This document shows positions 39,245 to 49,956 of a stretch of DNA of 64,000 nucleotides, piece by piece. Source of the stretch: Sistotremastrum niveocremeum HHB9708 (taxonomy: Eukaryota; Basidiomycota; Agaricomycetes; Sistotremastrales; Sistotremastraceae); assembly GCA_001630475.1 (NCBI GenBank), contig KV419395.1, positions 1,058,753 through 1,122,752 on the forward strand, in the 5' to 3' direction. The notes under the pieces were generated by a model, which was given only the letters and a program-made list of their open reading frames with translations, was not told the DNA's origin and ran no database searches. Position 1 is the stretch's first letter. Each line of letters starts with the position of its first letter. The position numbers were made by a program, and so were the translations under genes.

Positions 39245-41253
39245 GCGGTAGACGATCATCGAAAGAGCTTCCTCGTCGTCCGACGCTGGCTTTGCTCAAC
39301 TTATGGAGAGTGATCCTCGTTTTGGTCGTGCTATGGTATGAGCTCGGCAGCTTCTCCTGGGCAGTGGCAGGCTGTCGTTGGCCGGACAGGGAACTGTTAT
39401 CTAAAAGACGGTGTGTACTTATCTAGCTCATCGGGGAGTACAGATCTCATCTTCCTGCGATACTAGGTCTCCTCCCTTGGGCCACACGAAAGAGCCTATT
39501 GCGCACGTCCTTTTGGTGTCTGATCCACAGGTTCCCCACAAGTTCTCCTTGCGAAGCAGGTTTCCTTGGATGAGATTTGCTGCTCGCAAGAGTTATGAGT
39601 GGAGCTTGAGAAAAAGCTGGCGGGTCGCAAAGGGCTTACGACCAGATGTGGTTGTCTTCCTCGGAGACATGCTAAACAATGGACGACTCGCCATGTCGGA
39701 TTCTGAGTACGTCTATTCTCCTCTTTGCTCACGCTAATTTCTCAACCGTAATAGATATACGGCCTATTGGAGACAGTTCAAGAGCATATTCAAAATCAGT
39801 GATCACATTCCGGTCCACTTTTTGCCTGGAAACCGCGACGTTGGGTGCGTGCTTAGGTATTCGCAAACGAGGATCTCATCAACGTTGGTTCCGCAGCTTG
39901 GGTGGTTCCAAGTCTTTTTCGCCTCGTGCACGTGAACGATTCCAGAAACATTTCGATTCTCTCAATAATGTCATATCCATCGCCGGTCATACTCTGCTGT
40001 TCCTGGACGCACCGGATTTAGTTGACGAAGACTATCGTCGACATGCCGCTGGGAAGACGTTTGAGGACTGGACAGGCAGTCCTGGAGGTGCTATACAGTT
40101 TCTCCAAGATTTTGCAAACGGTTCGTGACAATGTCCGAGGCTGATTCCGTTTCTGTAGCTTACTCCAACTGGCAGTCAATCACACTGAGCCAGTTGTTGT
40201 GCTCACTCATATACCACTTGCTAGACCAGAGGGGGCGAGTTGCGGACCGCTTCGTGAGCGCGGCTCCATTCGCCGAGGAGTCGGGATTGGGTATCAGAAT
40301 CTATTGGGCAAAGCTCTCTCCCGTTTCATATTACAGGAAATCGAGCCCTCTGTTATTTTTAGGTATGTTCGTATCGATTGGGTTGGGCCTATCTGATCGA
40401 CGCTTGAAGTGGAGACGATCGAGACTATTGTGATTTCACCCACCTTGTCGAAAGCAAAGACGGCACTGTATCGCTCATTAGAGAAGTAACGGTCAAATCG
40501 TTCAGCGTCACCCCGGAAATTAGACGACCGGGTTTCCAGCTTCTTTCCCTCGCCCCAGCACCGGTACAACAGCGTCGATTCTGGGATCCCGAGAAAGCCA
40601 TAAATGCTGATACCCCTTGCAATCTTCCCAACCAATCTGGAATATTCACATATGGATATCTGCCCGCAATCTTCATTTGCATGTTGCACGTAGCACTGCT
40701 GAATTTTCGACGACGACCAACGGCTCTACACCTGACAAGGCATAAGACCAACGCATCAGAAATCTTACCCGTATGGTCAGCAATTTCCGATGCAGGGTTT
40801 GACACATTCGACGATCTCCCAAGCCGGATGGACCGCCCTCCAATGTCGGGACGCAGCATGTTAACTGCATCTTTATTTCACCCATCCCGTTCCGGTTCTC
40901 TAGGGTCCCCATGGCAATCTCCTTCTGGACCACATTCACCGTCGGTGATGGCTCGACAGTCCAGGAAGGTGGAAAGTGGTGAACCTGAGGAGTTCGATTT
41001 CCCCGCGGCTCCTTCCTCTCCTTCAATCGAAGCGGGAACGTCGCTGGGCGCTCAATGGGAGGGAAAGGCCAGGTTAACCTTTGGTCTAGATTCGCTGAAA
41101 GCAGTCTTACACCAACTACTGCGAGCCTGGCTTGGCCCGCGGCGAGTGATTCCGAGATCAAGGTCCTGGGTTCAAGGTTTCTCAAAGGACGTATTTCTTG
41201 TTGCATGGCCCCCCATGCTGATGTTTTTGCTGATCCATATCTTGATCTTATAA
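39223..41253 (+). CDS. TED1/CDC1-type metallophosphoesterase, membrane-anchored
   Basis: ER/Golgi phosphoesterase of the Cdc1/Ted1/PGAP5 group, which in yeast remodels ethanolamine phosphate on GPI anchors. An N-terminal membrane anchor (LALLNLWRVILVLVVLWYEL) precedes the catalytic motifs: HVLLVSDPQVPHKFSL, VVVFLGDMLNNGRLAMSD, HIPVHFLPGNRDVG, LLFLDAPDLVDEDYRRHAAG, VVVLTHIPLARPEGASCGPL and IFSGDDRDYCDFTH. Metallophosphoesterases carry His in GNHD, and this group usually has His in the last motif; both are Arg here (39834-39836 and 40420-40422). A Ser/Pro-rich loop follows, and a C-terminal helix ends FLVAWPPMLMFLLIHILIL. The start overlaps a short upstream frame. Confidence 0.85.
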
Positions 41254-41563
41254 GATCTCGGGTTCGTGTCTTCGTGTTAATGCGCTAACTCGCTAAACAA
41301 GAAGTTTTGTTCGACCGAATGAGAAGAGACTTGTTGTTGGTGGAGAGCACATATATTTGTTATGGACTCATTGGACACTGTATGTGCCGCTTTCTGTAAT
41401 CATATCAACATAGAATATATATACATAATATCTATGGAATACCCGTCAACAGATGCTCGATTCTTATGAGTCGGCTAATCAGGGCCCAACACACGTACAA
41501 ACACAACCCTGCGCTTCTCAGGGGTCACGGTCACTGTCAGATAATGATATAAGCTTGTCTATC
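41254..41563. other. Intergenic, no gene seen
   Basis: 310 bp; AT-rich (ATATATACATAATAT near 41415-41432). An in-frame ATG for the next gene at 41453 is possible but less likely than 41564. Confidence 0.4.
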
Positions 41564-43103
41564 ATGAACACTCTCGACCTCTTCGATTTCGAAACTACTA
41601 CGGCTCCTAGTCCCAAACCGAGTGATGCATCAGGAAGCTCTTCTTCAGAGCAACCAAGTTCCTCAGCCGCGAGCCCTCAACCCTCTCTGAACGAGGAGGT
41701 CAATCAAGTGATTGGGCAGCTGGGTCGCTTTTGGGGAGGTGTAAGGAAACAGGTAGATTTTAATTGGCCCCTGTTTGCACACAGCTCCGCCTGACTCATC
41801 ATCTTTGGTCTAGAGTGCCTCTGCGTTCGAGATCGCGAAGAAAGATATAGGGAGCGTTGTCACTCAAGCTCAGAAAGAGTTAGGCAAACTTGCTGAGCCC
41901 TCGCCCCCAACCGTCGATCGTTCACCCGATGACCAGACCCCGTCAGCCTCATCTTCATCCTCATCTGTCGCGAGCGCAGCCAATGGTCTGCTTGCCCGCC
42001 TCCAACATTCACTTCCTCCAAACGTTTCAGAGACTTTCCAGAAGCATCTGCATGATGCTCAAGAGAGTCAGACTCTCCGTAACCTTCGCGCTTCAGTGAC
42101 GGAGAACATGCATCGAATTCAAGAGCAGACGCAAGGGATGACACTTGCCCAAGCAGAGGAATTCGTACAACATAGAAGTGAAGCACTTCTGAAAGAGGCG
42201 GGAGATTTCTTTAGAGAAGCTATCAAGGTCGTCCCGCCCGAAGAAGCCACCGCGGCGACTGGTGGAGCTATCTGGGATGGGTCAGATGTTTGGATGCTGC
42301 CAGACCTATCATCGAGCTCAAACTCCACCGCGGCGCCTGCGAGATCGTCCTCTGAACGATCTCGGGTCCTTGGCAAGCGACTGGACGTGTTACTTGCGAG
42401 ATTACGAAGCGACCCTGATATCGTCCGCGTTGATCCATCTGCCGACGCGAATCAAGTTATCAAGGACGCCTATGAAACTTGGCTTCGCACAGAGGTCGAC
42501 AGTAAAGGTGGACTAGCAAGTGACCATTGGAAAGCTCGCATAACACAAGCCCTTGATGACAAAGAGCAAGACGGAGATGCTCTCAAATCCCTGTTGGATA
42601 GTTTAGGTACCTTGCACTACCCTTTCCTTGGATTCCGTCTCGCTAATCTCTGCACAGTGCCCTCTGAACTCAATGCAGATCAATTTTGGACACGCTATTT
42701 CTTCCGACTACATCAAATTGAAGTCGACGAAGAACGGCGGAAGGCTGTCCTTCAAGGTGCTGCTGCACAAGGCACGGAAGAGGTCTTCAGCTGGGAAGAC
42801 GAGGACGATGAAACAACACACCCAGGTGCCAACGCCTCTACAACGTCCATAAACCGAACCTCGTCGGACAACACCACTCCAATTGCTGTTAGTCCTCTTC
42901 CAGAGTCGGTTGGAATGGCAACTAGCCAGTCTGCAGCAACTTCTCACTCTGCGAGCCCCAGAGACAGTGAAGACAGTTATGAACATATGTCTCAAGTGTC
43001 TAGGGATGCGGCCAGTCCGCAACCTCCGGCCACACAGAAAACTATTGGTTCAAGTATTCAAGACGATGATGACAGTCACGACGGAGACAGTGATTGGGAG
43101 TGA
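41564..43103 (+). CDS. BSD-domain protein (Dos2-like)
   Basis: Three exons. The start MNTLDLFDFETTTAPSPKPS leads to a Ser-rich stretch, then an amphipathic region (LNEEVNQVIGQLGRFWGGVR; SAFEIAKKDIGSVVTQAQKE; LRNLRASVTENMHRIQEQTQ). The BSD core is SLVPSELNADQFWTRYFFRL followed by HQIEVDEERRKAVLQGAAAQ. The tail is acidic and Ser/Thr-rich (EEVFSWEDEDDE) and ends DDSHDGDSDWE. In yeast the Dos2 group is poorly understood and linked to protein turnover and vesicle traffic; I give no function. An in-frame ATG at 41453 would add 37 residues. Confidence 0.85.
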
Positions 43104-43285
43104 TATTCTCTGTTGTAAACTGGAGTGTATCCTGGAACTTTCCTCTATATTAATATTCTCCCCTGTAACAAGCTTTGTACTGTACCCCTGATTCTGCGGA
43201 CCGGGTATGTCCGACGAAACGGCAAAATGCCAAATAACACGACAACAAAGCGCGTCTCTCTCTTGATCGAATTGACCAAGACAAC

Positions 43286-44586
43286 ATGGAGTCATCCCAG
43301 TCTGACGTTGAGATGGAAGACGGTTCTCAAGGCATCCCAGAGCCTCACAATGCTGGAGGCACCGGAAATTATGAGCTGAGGCGAAAAATGCGTTCGCTAA
43401 ATAAAAACCTTGAAGGTGGGCATGTCATCGACACGAAAAGATCGAGTGATACTCAACGCGTATTATAACAGAGCAGCAAGGCAATCCCACCGCCTTCACG
43501 ACAGAGGATATGAATGACACTCTGGATAAAGCGAATACGCTTTTCCAGCAAGGTCAGTACATGTCTATATCAGTCGTGCCTTTGTTCATTAGACTCTAGT
43601 CGAAACGCCACAGGATGCTGCTCTGGATTCTCGATTACTCGTGATCATGTCAGACATGAATGCCACTAAGGCAAAGTCAATGAAGCATGATACCGGAGGT
43701 TTTGATGCAGACGACTTTGTGGCAAGGCTGATCACGTTCATGGGGGGCCACCAAGACGTGGATGTGAACCCATCTCAGCCAAACAACTCGCAAGAAATGG
43801 AAGACGAAGAGGTTGGCAGTCTAGAATGGGAGAAGATAGGAAGAAAAGCTTTGGCAAAGAGTCGAAGGGTACCGATGATGAGTTTCATGTAAGTCTGAGC
43901 CTTGATTTCATCATATCCACTCACACGATGTTAGGCTCGGACCCCTATCAATTGAGGCGAAAGTTCGGACCGTTAAGCAACGAGCAAAGTTGGATAAGAA
44001 GGCGGCAGAAGAAGTCAAACCCCAAGAGCTTGGGGAAGGGGACATCCAGAGATCCGAGAATGAAACCACGAAGAATGTTGCCATGGTAGGCCTCTGTACA
44101 CTTTTATCTGAGTACCGCTCACGAGGCTCTCAAGCTTGAAGACATCCTTGCGACGCATGGAGTGAAAGTGAATGTTTTCAGGTTCATTGTTAACCCTGAA
44201 AGCTTTGGTCAAACAGTGGAGAATATGTTCTACCTTTCCTTCTTGATACGTGACGGAAAATGCGCATTGGAATGGAGTGAAGGAGAGAATCCAGAACCAG
44301 TCATTTGTGAGTATCGGTTCGACTTACCCCTTTCGCGCATCTTCTGATATCACAACAGATACCTGTGATCCGCCTACAGAAGATGATTATAAGCAAGATC
44401 TGCGAAAGCGACAATTGGTTTTCGAGTTGGATATGGCGACCTGGACGGTACGTTGCTGGAATTGTTATAAATGGCACTCGCTAATGTTTATGCTAGCGTG
44501 CTATCGAAGTTTTTAACATCACCGAGCCCATGATACCTACTCGCCCCGAATCGAAGCAACGTTTTGGTAACAAGTGGTACGGTTGA
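43286..44586 (+). CDS. NSE4: SMC5-SMC6 complex kleisin subunit NSE4
   Basis: The kleisin that bridges SMC5 and SMC6 heads in DNA repair. The N-terminal part reads MESSQSDVEMEDGSQG, NYELRRKMRSLNKNLE, AFTTEDMNDTLDKANTLFQQ and ETPQDAALDSRLLVIMSDMN (typical of NSE4), then FDADDFVARLITFMG. After a basic region comes the signature C-terminal winged helix: VNVFRFIVNPESFGQTVENM, FYLSFLIRDGKCALEWSEG, KRQLVFELDMATWTRAIEVF and the end SKQRFGNKWYG. About eight exons, several short; not all boundaries near 43900-44160 were checked base by base. Confidence 0.92.
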
Positions 44587-44704
44587 GCCGTACTTCTGTA
44601 GGTCGCATATGATTCCATTACTTATTTACTACTATATTATCACCTGATGTACTGGGCATATGATATCTCCTATTAAACTTCTTGATTTTAACCCACCATG
44701 GTGA

Positions 44705-45191
44705 ATGATGTCCTTCGCAAAGTGGAGATCTCGAGCTGATTTGGATGATAGTCGGACACCACATCACCGTTAAGTTCAGTCAGACAAGTCGACAATGAGA
44801 GTCGCGCGGTATTCGAGGCGATCAAACACGATGTTCTCCACAAAATATGGGAACTCCATAAGGGGGACGACCTGCATGATCTGAACGAAGCCAGGAAGCT
44901 AGAGCATGTCAAGTTCTATCGACCGCTAGCTTATAAGCTCCAGGAAGTACCCTATGGTTCGTGTACTCTGGCTGTTGAAATTTTGCACGTTTGATATCAA
45001 GGAGTCTTGCAGGAGTGAATTATTTTGCTAAAATTGTCCTTGACGAACAAGGGCATGCGATCCATGCTCGAGCTTTCAAGCCATCCGAAGAATCAGAAAA
45101 AGTCGTCTTTCACGCCATTCACGTTCGTCCATCCGATCAAGGAGGAGCAGTCTTCACTTTGGACGACGAAATCCAGTACTTCGAGTATTGA
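44705..45191 (+). CDS. Stefin-like (family I25) cystatin, putative cysteine-protease inhibitor
   Basis: Three exons: 44705-44721, 44784-44956 and 45013-45191, all phases agreeing, giving about 122 residues. The helix region QVDNESRAVFEAIKHDVLHK is followed by VKFYRPLAYKLQEVPYGVNY and FAKIVLDEQGHAIHARAFKP, ending TLDDEIQYFEY. The order (helix, then F..Y.Q.V..G.NYF.K, then H.R.F, then an aromatic end) is that of stefins, where human cystatin B has SQVVAGTNYFIKV and LTYF. The first hairpin reads QEVPYG, one residue longer than QVVAG. No signal peptide, as in stefins. The helix-strand linker is longer than usual. The start is uncertain: a better-context ATG at 44698 leads to a stop. Confidence 0.68.
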
Positions 45192-45581
45192 GAAACAGAT
45201 CGATGGAGGCGGTTTTGCCAACTTTCATTTGTATGTAAGCCATGAAAAAGGAGAATCTGTACGATTACATCTCTTTGTATTGAGAGAACAGCAGCAATGT
45301 TAATATACGGAAGTGAACCATGATGTATGAGACCGGCGATGCCAAAGAGAAAGCTATACTTGTGAAGTCTGAAGTCTTAAGCCATGCGAGACAACGAGAA
45401 GATGCAGTGAAAACGAAACGCGACGAAATATGATCGATAATGATAAAGGCAGCGCAATTGAGGGCGAGAGAGAAATATCGAGAGAACGAGCAGACGGGTA
45501 GATTTCATATGCAAGAGTCGAGATGGAGCAGCCTTTGCAATGACAAACAATTAAATGTGAGAGACGGATGGACATGTCCAC

Positions 45582-47421
45582 TCACAAGTTATCGACAGCT
45601 GAATGGATAGATTCTTTGATTTGACCTCTCAACCATGATTCTCGTTCCTCCCTCTCTCGAGCAAGGTCAGCTAAATCCCTTTCAACGACTCTGCGACGCT
45701 CGACTTCACTCCTGACTTGAGATTGCAAGAGATCTGCCAGTTGCTTTGTTTTTTCAAGCTCTTTGCGAGTCTCAGAGTAAGTATCTTCAAGTTTGTGTCT
45801 TCTGCTGCGTTCCGATTCCAGCTGATATTCTGCCTTTCGCTTGGCACGATCGAGATCCTTGTAATCAGGAGACCGCTCCCGGTGACTGTGTCGATAATTG
45901 AAGCGACTCTGTGACTGAAGAGGAGTTCGCGATCGACTTCTATGACGACCAGAGGCAGACGATTCCTCGAGAGGCCTGGAGCTGGAAGATTTCGGCTGAG
46001 AGTTCTCCTTGTTGGAGCGCGAGTAGTCCGTCGATCTGTGTTTCCTGCTGTCTCGAGATGATTTGTACTCGTGTTCGACGTGATCGAGAACGGGTTTGGA
46101 TGAGTTCTTGCCGGAAGAAACTACATCGCCGGAACTGGCGGAGGCGACGGTGTTTGCAGACATCGAATCCTTACTGACCATGTCAGATCCCGTAGTTCGA
46201 GGATCTCGAGTGCGAGGCTCGGTGGGGATCTGTGTGTTAAGACTAGACAGAAATAATTGAGCAGGCTTTAGGTTTGTTTTCGGATTTTGTTTGAGTGCCC
46301 CTATAACGCAAGATAAGATCCATCTCTAAACTGTCAAAAAAGCAAGGCCGACATGGTATGAATGCCTTCACAACAGCCGTCGCGGCGGATATGCTGCCAA
46401 TTCTTCTGTAATGTGCGGCGACGGTCATCCAATTGCCGAAGCTATCGCCTTGTTCCAGCAGCCATATCATATTGTCATGATCGGCGTCCAACTGTTTATC
46501 AAGGTCGAAGTCAAGTCTGTCACCCCGGACCGTCATTTTGATGACAGTTTCCGGATTCTGTTTAGGGGGGACTGATGGTGGCGAGGTGGCAAGTTGTTGA
46601 TCCAGTACTTGGGTAGCCTCGGTCTTCATGATTTGAGAAAGCGTCTGAGCAGGTTTTACTTCTGATTGTCGGGTCTCTGCGTCTAGTGACTGATCATGCG
46701 ATTCGGATGTAGAGAGCGGATGAGAAGGGAGTTCAGTTTTGGGAGAGCTTGTCGGAAGGGAGGAGCGTGTAGTTTCGCGCCGGTCTCTTCTAGAAGAGCC
46801 TCGGGAGGATAGCATAATGAACCGGCCCTGACGATAGGTTGTCAAACGGCAGATATGCATATATAGGGGCTTTGAATTACCTTGAGAACTGGATCCGGTC
46901 CTAGAGGGATCAGCAGAAGGTTGTTTCGATTTTTGAATCGAGAGCAAGCTTCTGCCACGCTAGCGCTGTCCCAGAATTCAACGAAACAATGGTGCTTGTC
47001 TGTACTATTGCTTCGCCACGGATAGATGCCAGCACTGTGGGGAGGTTCAGACGCGTCGGAACGCGTGGAAAAGAGATCGCGTACACTTTTCCGCAAGGTT
47101 CAAACAGCTCCTTGATTTCTTGCACCGTTGGTCGCGGTTTAGAGAAGAAGAGCACGTCGATAGCTTTTTCCATTGAGGTGGTAGGACGAGGACGAGCTTC
47201 AAACTCCGACACTGGTGTTCGACCGTGACGCGAACTCTTGCGAACTTGAACTTGAACTCGCAAGAATTGACAAATAATACAACTTCGCAAAGCAGCTTCG
47301 TTGGGCCACACGGAGACTGAACAGCCGACAAACGTTTCTCGTGATAATCTGAGACTGAGGTCGTCGTGTTGGGAGGAAACTCATCCCGGCTCTCAGGCCT
47401 TTCTTCGATTCCCACTGACAT
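45582..47421 (-). CDS. RRM-type RNA-binding-like protein with SR-like and coiled-coil tail
   Basis: One gene joined from four exons. The first reads MSVGIEERPESRDEFPPNTT and splices in phase to SSRHGRTPVSEFEARP. An RRM-like fold follows: KAIDVLFFSKPRPTVQEIKE, LFEPCGKVYAISFPR, HHCFVEFWDSASVAEACSRF, RNNLLLIPLGPDPVLK. Next come a disordered linker, a helical pair (DFDLDKQLDADHDNMIWLLE; GSISAATAVVKAFIPWALKQ) and LKPAQLFLSSLNTQIPTEPR. The C-terminus is rich in Ser-Arg (SASGRHRSRSRTPLQSQSRF) and ends in a coiled coil (SETRKELEKTKQLADLLQSQ). RNA metabolism is likely; the specific role is unknown. A shorter start at 47173 is possible. Confidence 0.7.
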
Positions 47422-47500
47422 GGTTATAAAAAGGACTCGATGAGATTATGCATTTGGTCGTCGAGCCATTCGAAGGGCAAAGGACCTGCTACCTAGGGCC
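47422..47500. promoter_or_regulatory. 79-bp divergent promoter, RRM gene and DUF7729-like gene 1
   Basis: The start codons lie 79 bp apart if the longer RRM start is used. No TATA box is clear. Confidence 0.4.
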
Positions 47501-48411
47501 ATGCTCTTACTTCGCGTTCTGTTTGGTGTATCTTGCGTTCTTGTTGGCGTCCGGAGTCAAGGACTGAGTTTATCGAGGTATCATTCTCCAGAGTCCAAAC
47601 AATGTATTGACTTGCCGCTGATGCATACCATACCATCAGCCTCTCTCCGTGAGCATTTTCGACTGTCTTTACTCTTTCCCGTCATTTCCTGATCGAAATA
47701 CCTCAGCGCCTGCCAATCAGCTTTGGGAGAGGTTATTATGTCCCCCGCCGGCACCTGTTTGAACATCGCCGAGTTCCTACCTGTGCTTGAAGCTTCCTCC
47801 GACGAGTCTATTACGGATTCAATAGATGCATGGCTCTCTGGCGCCTGTTCGGCGGCGCCGTGCAGTAAAGAAACACTGGCCAACGCGGTGACCACGGCCA
47901 TCTCTGGCTGCGGACCTGACCTCATCAACGCCGGCGCTATCTTGGATCCCCTGCCGGTCATGATCGATTCTATTGAGGGTATATATACGGGAACTCGGGG
48001 AGTTCTGTGTCTCGAGAAGTAAGCGTTCGATACCTTAATTATTTCTTGTGCTGAGATGTGAACAGCGAGAAAATAAAGGCACAAGACAAACTCTGCGTGA
48101 CTCAAATTTTGACCGACGTTCAGAACCTTACAGCGCAGCCTGTTACTCTCCAAACTATTGTTGGGCTTGTAACAGGAGCAGCCGCAATGCTGCCTGCAAA
48201 TATAACGTGCACGGATTGTACTCAAGGTGAACAGCGCACTTCAAGTGCTCTGCAAATCGAAGCTGATTTCGCAAATATAGCAATATGGGCTGTCCTGAAA
48301 GAAGAAATACCAGAAATTGTTGACGTCTCCTCAATCACAGGAGGAATCAACTCCAAATGTGGAGTTCGCTTCCTTAGGGGTGGACGTCCTCATGACGTCC
48401 ACCTAATTTGA
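47501..48411 (+). CDS. Secreted cysteine-rich protein, DUF7729-like, paralog 1
   Basis: Signal peptide MLLLRVLFGVSCVLVGVRSQ, then the cysteine pattern ACQSALGEVIMSPAGTCLNI, WLSGACSAAPCSKETLANAV, ISGCGPDLINAGAIL, GTRGVLCLEN, KLCVTQILTDVQNLTAQPV and NITCTDCTQAIWAVLKEE. The last exon ends SKCGVRFLRGGRPHDVHLI, just past the final cysteine. Its tandem neighbour keeps the same cysteine spacing but has a Ser/Thr stalk and a GPI-type tail that this copy lacks. The fold resembles what I recall as DUF7729, common in agaricomycetes, function unknown. Probably secreted and soluble. The gene end coincides with a perfect 9-bp hairpin. Confidence 0.78.
48380..48402. repeat. Inverted repeat, 9-bp arms, 5-nt loop
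   Basis: GTGGACGTC, loop CTCAT, GACGTCCAC. It lies in the last codons of the first DUF7729-like gene, 6 bp before its stop. The sequence is exact; a role in 3'-end formation or as a deletion scar is inference. Confidence 0.7.
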
Positions 48412-48797
48412 ATGCTATCCCGCCTCCGCGGTCTGTGTGCTAATGGTATATGACTTGCTTTCGAGTTGGACTACCGTGGACCTTGAATGACGTTCCTGGC
48501 CATCCTAATAATGATTACTATATCGATGCAGTTGATGGTGAATTACAAGGAAGACATCATTTAGTAAGGCAAGCAATGCTTTAGTTTCAGTCTCGATCCT
48601 TATGTCTCGCGAAGTTTAATGAATGAATTTCGAATCCGACTTTGCACCAATGCGAGAGAGTGCTCGGCCCGGCAAAGCCCTTGGCAACATCGCGGATAAT
48701 TTGAGGAGAGCGTCAACACAAATGCCGTGCGCAGCTGCGAGCTGGTCCGTCTTAAAAATGGGGCTCATAGGGTCGTCTTCAGACCAGAATCCCCATC
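48412..48797. other. Intergenic, no gene seen
   Basis: 386 bp between the tandem paralogs. No recognisable gene; presumably the 3' UTR of copy 1 and the promoter of copy 2. Confidence 0.4.
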
Positions 48798-49835
48798 ATG
48801 TTCAACCTCTTCATTGCTCTCGCGGCGAGTGCGTCCTTCGTTTCGGCTCAAAGCCTGGGTAGTCTTGGGTGAGTTGAGAAACTCGTCCTCTCAAGTGCTT
48901 TCTGATCTAATAATTTAAATCCGCTCTTGTGCTCGCAATCCGCAGTCTCTCATCGTGAGGCAAATAGAATTCCGTAGCAGAAGACAATCTCATCGGTTCA
49001 TCAGATCATGCCAGGGCGCATTGACTGCGATCCTTGGAAACGCACAAGCAGCCTCTTGTCTCAATATCGTTGGTGCTCTGCCGATCCTGCAGACTACTGC
49101 GAATCAGTCCCTGGTGGACCCTCTGGTTACTTGGGCATCAGGTCTTTGTGCCGCTGCACCCTGTGACAATTCGACGCTTTCAGCTCTCACTACAAACATC
49201 ACCACCGGCTGTTCCAGCGACCTGAACCGGATTGACGTCTCGGTGGACAACGTCAATGAGATAATCACCATTGTCCAGGAGGTCTATCCAACTCTGCGTG
49301 ATATATTATGTCTTCAGGAGTGAGCGATCCTTTTACTGTGTTTCTCTGGCGGCAGTAAATGAACTTCATCTCTCAGCACAAGCAAGAACGAGTCTTGCGT
49401 CAATGAGACACTATCCGATATTCAGAGTGCCATAGGCCAACCGCTTAGCATCAATGCTATCATTGACTTCAATACAACCTTGGCGAGTATCTCAAATCCA
49501 CAGGCTTTAATTTGTACAGATTGTGTACAAGGTAGTTTTTTTGTTTCCCCTCAAGTATGTCCAGCTGATGTGGTGTATTTTTAGCCGCTTATGATGTAGC
49601 GCTTCAAAATCCTCTCCTTGCAAGCGAGAAGAATGGAGTTGTAAGCGTGCTCAGCACGGAATGCGGCTCCAATTTCACGAGCGGCTCCTCCCCCACTGAT
49701 ATTTCGACATCAGCAGCATCAGCCGCGACCTCAAGCCAGTCCACCACCAATGCAGGCTCACGATCAAAGGGAGAATTGGCGACATCATGGAGCTTTGCGA
49801 CTTTCCTTCTTTTCGGATTCTTACAGGCGTTGTAG
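48798..49835 (+). CDS. GPI-anchored cysteine-rich protein, DUF7729-like, paralog 2
   Basis: Signal peptide MFNLFIALAASASFVSAQ. A 9-nt exon (48946-48954) links LGSLG to SSSCQGALTAILGNAQAASC. The cysteine pattern matches copy 1: GLCAAAPCDNSTLSALTTN, ITTGCSSDLN, YPTLRDILCLQD, SCVNETLSDIQSAIGQPLSI, ALICTDCVQAAYDVALQNPL and SVLSTECGSNFTSG. A Ser/Thr-rich stalk (STSAASAATSSQSTTNAGSR) leads to the hydrophobic end ATSWSFATFLLFGFLQAL, a typical GPI-anchor signal. Probably a cell-wall or surface protein; function unknown. It arose with copy 1 by tandem duplication. Confidence 0.85.
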
Positions 49836-49956
49836 GCCACAGATCATTCTGTCACCTTCTGGGACACTGGACAATTTTTAGCATTGCATCAGGCTATCGT
49901 CGCATGTATTAAGTAGCTGGAGCAAAAATAGTTCAAGCCTATGACCTATCATGAAA

